The notes under the pieces were generated by a model. It was not told the origin of the DNA, searched no databases, and saw only the letters and a program-made list of their open reading frames with translations. Made by a program: the position numbers and the translations under genes. A DNA stretch of 64,000 nucleotides from positions 38,274 to 102,273 of the IMG/VR virus record IMGVR_UViG_3300023109_001262; one strand, written 5' to 3'. Shown in pieces: positions 60,246-64,000 of the stretch. Origin of the DNA: a virus. The number at the start of each line of letters is the position of its first letter. The first letter of the stretch is position 1.

Positions 60246-61460
60246 TTACACCATTGCTACTGCTAGTTTATAATGCCTATACGCATCTCGACGATCTGCT
60301 AGATGCATTAATCCTGGATTAATAGTTCTTGTTACTGAACGAACATCGTCCCAATTACTTACTCTTGGTTGAGTTCTTCTAGCCCAGTAATGAAATGCAA
60401 GTTGTACAGCAATCTGTGGATTAGCTACTAGTTCAGGATTATCTACAAAATCAGTGTATCCACCGGGCATTGATTTACTAGCTTGTTCATAGTTGTATCT
60501 GCCTGTTATTTGTAAATATCCTCTACCTCTATACTTGTATCCATCACCTGGTTCTGTATTGCCAAGTTCTGCTGCTTTGCGAGGAGCATATTGTGGATCG
60601 TACATTTGAAAATACTTTTCGCCACCTAGCTCAGTCATGTATTGAAAGTTGCCAGTCTCTACTTTAATCTGTGCTAACATTGCAGCTATTTCGTCATCTT
60701 CCATGCCACGTACTTTGCCATTATTTACTATCAATCTTTCGTGATTATTTGGCTGCCAGTTTGGCCTTAACTGTGGACGTGGACTAGATACAGGAGCAAG
60801 ACTTGATCTCGGCTCATCTGTTGTAACACTATCGGGTCTTAGTTGAGGACGTAGACTTGATGTTGGTGCTTCTGTAATTAAATTTTCTAATTCTGTAAAT
60901 AATCTACCTGCTACTTTTGGCTGTGGCTCAATATCTTCTAAACTATGTCCGCCTTCAATAATAGCCCATTCATATGCTGTGTATCTTTTTTGCTCAGTTT
61001 GTAATACATCTCGTGCTGTGCGTATTGCTCTTGTGCCTTGTGGATGGTTAGGATTAATACCTACTACTTCCCCATTCATAAGTTCACTTATGTTAGCAGC
61101 CTTGCCTACACGGTCTAGCACTTGATGTAGTTTGTCTTTTGCATCGTAGCCGCCAGTTTCATAGCCTTTTTTACCACGTACTTCAATACGTTGCTTGTCA
61201 TTAGTATCCATGATATGTAATATATCTATATTCTTATCACGTTCTAAACGCAACTTTATACCTTCGGTTAACCCTAAGTTAAAAAGAACATTTGTACTAT
61301 TACCTTTTACCTTTTTACTTAGAGTAGGAGGACGTCCGTCTTTGTCTACTGTATTACCAAATTTAGCAGCTTGTTTTTTAATCTCGTCGGTGCCCACGTC
61401 AACTGTGGTGTTAACACCTTTTACAATTCTGCCATCTTCGGTTAACTCAGACATTTTCAT
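60246..61460 (-). CDS. GH19 chitinase/lysozyme-like protein with a leader-like N-terminus
   Basis: 404 aa. It begins MKMSELTEDG. Residues about 200-240 are a Pro/Arg-rich linker. The C-terminal GH19-like domain has IKVETGNF (candidate catalytic Glu), YRGRGYLQITGRYNY and FVDNPELVANPQIAVQLAFHYW, as in phage GH19 endolysins. The N-terminal 190 residues are unassigned. It may cut peptidoglycan at lysis or, if packaged, on entry. Overlaps the upstream gene by ATGA. Confidence 0.85.
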   Translation of the reverse strand: MKMSELTEDGRIVKGVNTTVDVGTDEIKKQAAKFGNTVDKDGRPPTLSKKVKGNSTNVLFNLGLTEGIKLRLERDKNIDILHIMDTNDKQRIEVRGKKGYETGGYDAKDKLHQVLDRVGKAANISELMNGEVVGINPNHPQGTRAIRTARDVLQTEQKRYTAYEWAIIEGGHSLEDIEPQPKVAGRLFTELENLITEAPTSSLRPQLRPDSVTTDEPRSSLAPVSSPRPQLRPNWQPNNHERLIVNNGKVRGMEDDEIAAMLAQIKVETGNFQYMTELGGEKYFQMYDPQYAPRKAAELGNTEPGDGYKYRGRGYLQITGRYNYEQASKSMPGGYTDFVDNPELVANPQIAVQLAFHYWARRTQPRVSNWDDVRSVTRTINPGLMHLADRRDAYRHYKLAVAMV

Positions 61461-61684
61461 TTTTTAACACGACCTCTAAATCCACGTGGCATATTTTGAT
61501 TCATCATTTTAGGCTGACTAAACCAAAGTTCAAACCACTTTGCATCACCCGGCTTTATATTTTGTTCTTTTTCTTTTTTGCGGTTAGCTGTAGCAGCATC
61601 ACTAATGTTCTCAAGAGTATATTCAGTGTAACCTTTAAATTCGTTTACACCGGCAAGTTTCTTTATTCTCTCGAGTTCATCCAT
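61457..61684 (-). CDS. Small unknown virion-block protein
   Basis: 75 aa. Begins MDELERIKKLAGVNEF, an amphipathic leader I have seen in marine T4-like phage proteins. The end is basic (PRGFRGRVKK). Function unknown; TAATG junction with the next gene upstream. Confidence 0.72.
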   Translation of the reverse strand: MDELERIKKLAGVNEFKGYTEYTLENISDAATANRKKEKEQNIKPGDAKWFELWFSQPKMMNQNMPRGFRGRVKK

Positions 61685-61869
61685 TAGTCTCCCCAGATTT
61701 TTGATAGCTTATCGCCCATAGCTCTAATTTTTTCAGCTTCGGACGCATTACCGTTTTGCGATACTACGGTACTGTTTACTAATGGTGCTTTAGGAGTAGT
61801 CATTACAGACTTTTCACGATTGCCATCAGTTGCACTAAAAATATCATTTGTATCTACTGGTTTGTACAT
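61684..61869 (-). CDS. Small unknown protein
   Basis: 61 aa, Ser/Thr/Asn-rich first part, C-terminal helix (EKIRAMGDKLSKIWGD). AAAGGA upstream. Function unknown. Confidence 0.68.
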   Translation of the reverse strand: MYKPVDTNDIFSATDGNREKSVMTTPKAPLVNSTVVSQNGNASEAEKIRAMGDKLSKIWGD

Positions 61870-61888
61870 GGTTTAATTCCTTTATGTA

Positions 61889-62599
61889 TTAAGCTTGCTG
61901 TGCTTTTTGCAACATTGCTTCTAATTGCGCAACACGAGCTTCTGACTGTGCAATTTTGAATTTAACAGTTTTAAGTTTTTCTTCAATGAATGCTTTTTTC
62001 GGAGTAGTAGCATCTTCTGCTGCTACAGGTACTTCATCTCTTACGCCCATACCTTTACGTACTGCGGCAAACATTTCGTCTGCTACTTCTTGATTAGGCA
62101 CGCCTTGTTTAAATAAGTTTAGATCATTGGCAGCTGCTGCTGCTCTCATTTTACTTGCGCTCATACCTTCAGCACCATCTGCATCTGGATCACGCTCGCC
62201 TGCGCTTACTACACTAATTGATTTAAAATTATATTCTTTACCATTATACTTGTTAATTAATTCTTCAAAACTTGCAACACGATCACTGCCTGCAACATAG
62301 ACTAAATTATCATAACCTAGTGCGTTAATTTTTTGTAGTGCTTGTATAATAGTTTTAACTTCAGGATTACCAATTGTAACCTCTGGAAAGAAAAATTTAG
62401 CATAGCTAAGTTTATCTGCAAATGCTAATGGATCTGTTTTAGGCTTCTGTGATTGACTTAAAAATATATAAGGATCGCCGCCTTGTGACTTTACAGCATC
62501 AACTAGTTTAGCATGACCGATTGTAGGAGGATTCATTCTACCAAATGCCATTACTGCTGTTCTTTGTTGCGGTGCTTCAAAGAGATCACGTAATCTCAT
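61889..62599 (-). CDS. Nucleotidyltransferase with a leader-like N-terminus
   Basis: 236 aa. FGRMNPPTIGH is the HxGH-type motif and GMSASKMRAAA the ISSTxxR-type motif of the cytidylyltransferase/NMNAT superfamily. It opens MRLRDLFEA, similar to the T4 capsid-targeting sequence. The C-terminal coiled tail holds IEEKLKTVKFK (205-215), identical to a gp45 segment. Possible NAD-related or sugar-activation role; substrate unknown. Confidence 0.85.
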   Translation of the reverse strand: MRLRDLFEAPQQRTAVMAFGRMNPPTIGHAKLVDAVKSQGGDPYIFLSQSQKPKTDPLAFADKLSYAKFFFPEVTIGNPEVKTIIQALQKINALGYDNLVYVAGSDRVASFEELINKYNGKEYNFKSISVVSAGERDPDADGAEGMSASKMRAAAAANDLNLFKQGVPNQEVADEMFAAVRKGMGVRDEVPVAAEDATTPKKAFIEEKLKTVKFKIAQSEARVAQLEAMLQKAQQA

Positions 62600-62931
62600 G
62601 TATAATCTCCTTGTTTAATTTGCATCATTTCTTCAGAGAAAATTTTGTCTATGATTTGTAAACGATCATCGTTATTAAAGATTTCGTCCGGAACATCAGC
62701 AACACCGTATTTTTTACAATATGCCCCTAATGCTGTTTCAACCATACTACCTAAACATTTATTTTTATCAACAGGCTTACCGGCGCGATGTAAATCAGCT
62801 ATCTGTGCCATTGCCGGGAAAAAACTTTTTCTATAAAACATTGGATCATTGCGCATAAAAACAATAATATCGTCTACTACGTCGAAATCAAAACGTTGTT
62901 CACCGTTTTGTGCAAATTCATCTATTCTCAT
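62596..62931 (-). CDS. Unknown protein
   Basis: 111 aa. MRIDEFAQNG is a partial leader-like start; DDIIVFMRNDPMFYRKSFFPAMAQI and VETALGAYCKKYGV are compact, helical segments. ATGA junction with the nucleotidyltransferase. Function unknown. Confidence 0.75.
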   Translation of the reverse strand: MRIDEFAQNGEQRFDFDVVDDIIVFMRNDPMFYRKSFFPAMAQIADLHRAGKPVDKNKCLGSMVETALGAYCKKYGVADVPDEIFNNDDRLQIIDKIFSEEMMQIKQGDYT

Positions 62932-62940
62932 TTTATTTCC

Positions 62941-63504
62941 TCACCATTTACGACACGACCAGTAACGTGCCTTATGACGCGGTCCTGGATTATCACAGTT
63001 GTGTCTTGCACGGAAGCTACGTCTACGTGCAGGGTTACTTTTTTTAATCTTATGTTCTTTAGATCCAAAATTAACTTTTACTACGTTACCTTTTGGATTC
63101 TTTACATACACTTTAAACTTTTTAACATCACCTTGCATAGGCTTGCCTAGTTTAACTTTGCGTCCTTGATACTCGGCTTCGTCTAGATCGTCATCTTCAT
63201 TAAACCAAAGTGTTCCATAGTCTTCGTGAAACTCTTCTACACTTTCGTATGTAACTTCGTTGTCCTCTACATCACCATCTGCACTAATTTCGATATCAAA
63301 GTCTTCGTAACCTTCTGCAAACATATGTTCTGCTAAACGGTCTGCAAAGTCGTCTGCTAGTTCTTCAGATAATGCACTAGGTAAAGGAATCTCTATAATA
63401 GTAGCACCTTGGATAGATTCGTATATTTCATGATCCGGGAACACACTTTCATTTAGACTTAGTGTTTCTTGTTTTTCCATTACTACTCTTACAAAATGTT
63501 CCAT
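62941..63504 (-). CDS. Two-part protein with an acidic N-terminus and conserved basic C-terminus
   Basis: 187 aa. Residues 1-105 are strongly acidic (EELADDFADRLAEHM, DADGD-like). Residues 108-187 form a distinct domain (YQGRKVKLGKP, KVYVKNPKGNVVKVNFG, RARHNC, HKARYWSCRKW) with possible Cys/His metal ligands, common in T4-like phages and of unknown function. Late promoter and AAGGA upstream. Confidence 0.8.
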   Translation of the reverse strand: MEHFVRVVMEKQETLSLNESVFPDHEIYESIQGATIIEIPLPSALSEELADDFADRLAEHMFAEGYEDFDIEISADGDVEDNEVTYESVEEFHEDYGTLWFNEDDDLDEAEYQGRKVKLGKPMQGDVKKFKVYVKNPKGNVVKVNFGSKEHKIKKSNPARRRSFRARHNCDNPGPRHKARYWSCRKW

Positions 63505-63520
63505 AATACTTCCTTTTTAG

Positions 63521-63528
63521 TATTTATC
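63521..63528 (-). promoter_or_regulatory. T4-type late promoter for 62941-63504
   Basis: GATAAATA on the minus strand, 16 nt before the ATG at 63504, followed by AAGGA. Confidence 0.6.
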
Positions 63529-63529
63529 T

Positions 63530-64000
63530 TTACCCGCGCCTACGTGTTCTAACTCGAGGATACATTAATCCACTTGTAGGACGAGTGTTTACGTCTTTAT
63601 TGTATGTGTTAAACGCCATATTACCTGACGTTGCTCTGTGATTCTTCCACAGTGCTATTCTATCAATATTGCTACCGTCAAGTGTAACTTTTGTAGAAGT
63701 GTCAGTGCTTAAAACATCCGTTGCTGGCGCACTGCTTTTGTATGGATGATCTGCAGGCAAACTTCCTTCTTGTGCCCACTTGTGAGCAAGGTATCCTTCC
63801 ATACGTTCTACTTCACTTACATCTGTGCCACCAAGTCCTGGCATACCAGCAAAACTTATGAACTCAGCCATCTTGCCGCCCATACGTTCGTTGGCTCTAT
63901 TTTTAAAAAATCTAATGTCCATATTTTGATTTAGTGCGTTATCATAGTCATTCACAGGTGTAAATTTATCAGTGCCATTTACCCTTACAGCAATTTGATT
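63530..64000 (-). CDS. LamG/concanavalin-A-like protein, 5' part beyond the right edge
   Basis: The frame stays open to the last base of the window, so the internal GTG at 63955 is not the true start. The visible part ends a LamG-like domain: FISFAGMPGLGGTDVSEVERMEGYLAHKW, followed by LPADHPY. Such domains bind sugars and often sit on fibres or other virion proteins. The C-terminus is basic (RVRTRRRG). Confidence 0.8.
   Translation of the reverse strand, partial: NQIAVRVNGTDKFTPVNDYDNALNQNMDIRFFKNRANERMGGKMAEFISFAGMPGLGGTDVSEVERMEGYLAHKWAQEGSLPADHPYKSSAPATDVLSTDTSTKVTLDGSNIDRIALWKNHRATSGNMAFNTYNKDVNTRPTSGLMYPRVRTRRRG

Noticed and set aside
1-64000. Integrase, transposase, insertion sequence or attachment site
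   Set aside because: No such protein or terminal repeat was seen; the content fits a lytic phage.

Overview
The window is AT-rich, very densely coded and carries no rRNA, tRNA, insertion sequence or integrase. It reads as part of the genome of a marine T4-like myovirus, of the kind that infects SAR11 or picocyanobacteria. The T4 core genes visible are DNA polymerase gp43 (52859-55528), sliding clamp gp45 (50116-50856), a T4 RNase H-type 5' nuclease (40635-41627), a DsbA-like DNA-binding protein (56095-56355) and late promoters of the TATAAATA type. No photosynthesis gene is seen, so the host cannot be fixed from this window alone. Genes overlap by 1-17 nt almost everywhere (ATGA and TAATG junctions), which suggests long translationally coupled operons.

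Region 1 (1-32.8 kb) is an accessory island in alternating strand blocks. It holds thirteen radical SAM proteins: seven with an N-terminal twitch (half-SPASM) Cys cluster, two SPASM proteins of one type, three smaller ones of another type, and one MJ0619/Tes-like protein. It also holds about nine predicted 2-oxoglutarate/Fe(II) oxygenases (one fused to a kinase-like domain), a fold-type I PLP enzyme, a QueC-like PP-loop ATPase, two methyltransferase-like proteins, a GNAT-like protein, an SGNH-like hydrolase, a membrane desaturase, a possible nitroreductase-like protein and a repeat protein with a DGD motif. The substrate is unknown. The composition looks like a multi-step modification pathway acting on a glycan, lipid, peptide or virion component. 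This is the most novel part of the window.

Region 2 (32.8-36.3 kb, minus strand) is a late block with a tail-fibre-like protein carrying an Mtd-type N-terminus, preceded by TATAAATA-type promoters.

Region 3 (36.2-57 kb, minus strand) is the early and replication block. Seven near-perfect TTGACA-N16/17-TATAAT promoters punctuate it. It carries a MoxR ATPase with a VWA/metallopeptidase partner, an Smr protein and the 5' nuclease. It also carries queE, folE, queD and a DpdA/TGT-like transglycosylase. With the QueC-like gene at 18.7-19.4 kb these make a nearly complete 7-deazaguanine DNA-modification pathway. Further genes are a phosphoribosyltransferase, a glycosyltransferase, a nucleotide-sugar cassette (cytidylyltransferase, PMM-like phosphatase, epimerase), gp45 and gp43. 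Several small ORFs sit inside the coupled operons (43216-43350, 52731-52853, 41629-41715, 42169-42276).

Region 4 (57-64 kb, minus strand) is a late or virion-associated block. It holds a peptidoglycan-binding protein with EPAA repeats, a GH19-like lysozyme, a cysteine-rich small protein, a nucleotidyltransferase, and a LamG-like protein cut by the right edge. Several of these begin with a short M-[KR]-x-x-x-L-x-E-like leader that resembles the T4 capsid-targeting sequence, so they may be internal head proteins.
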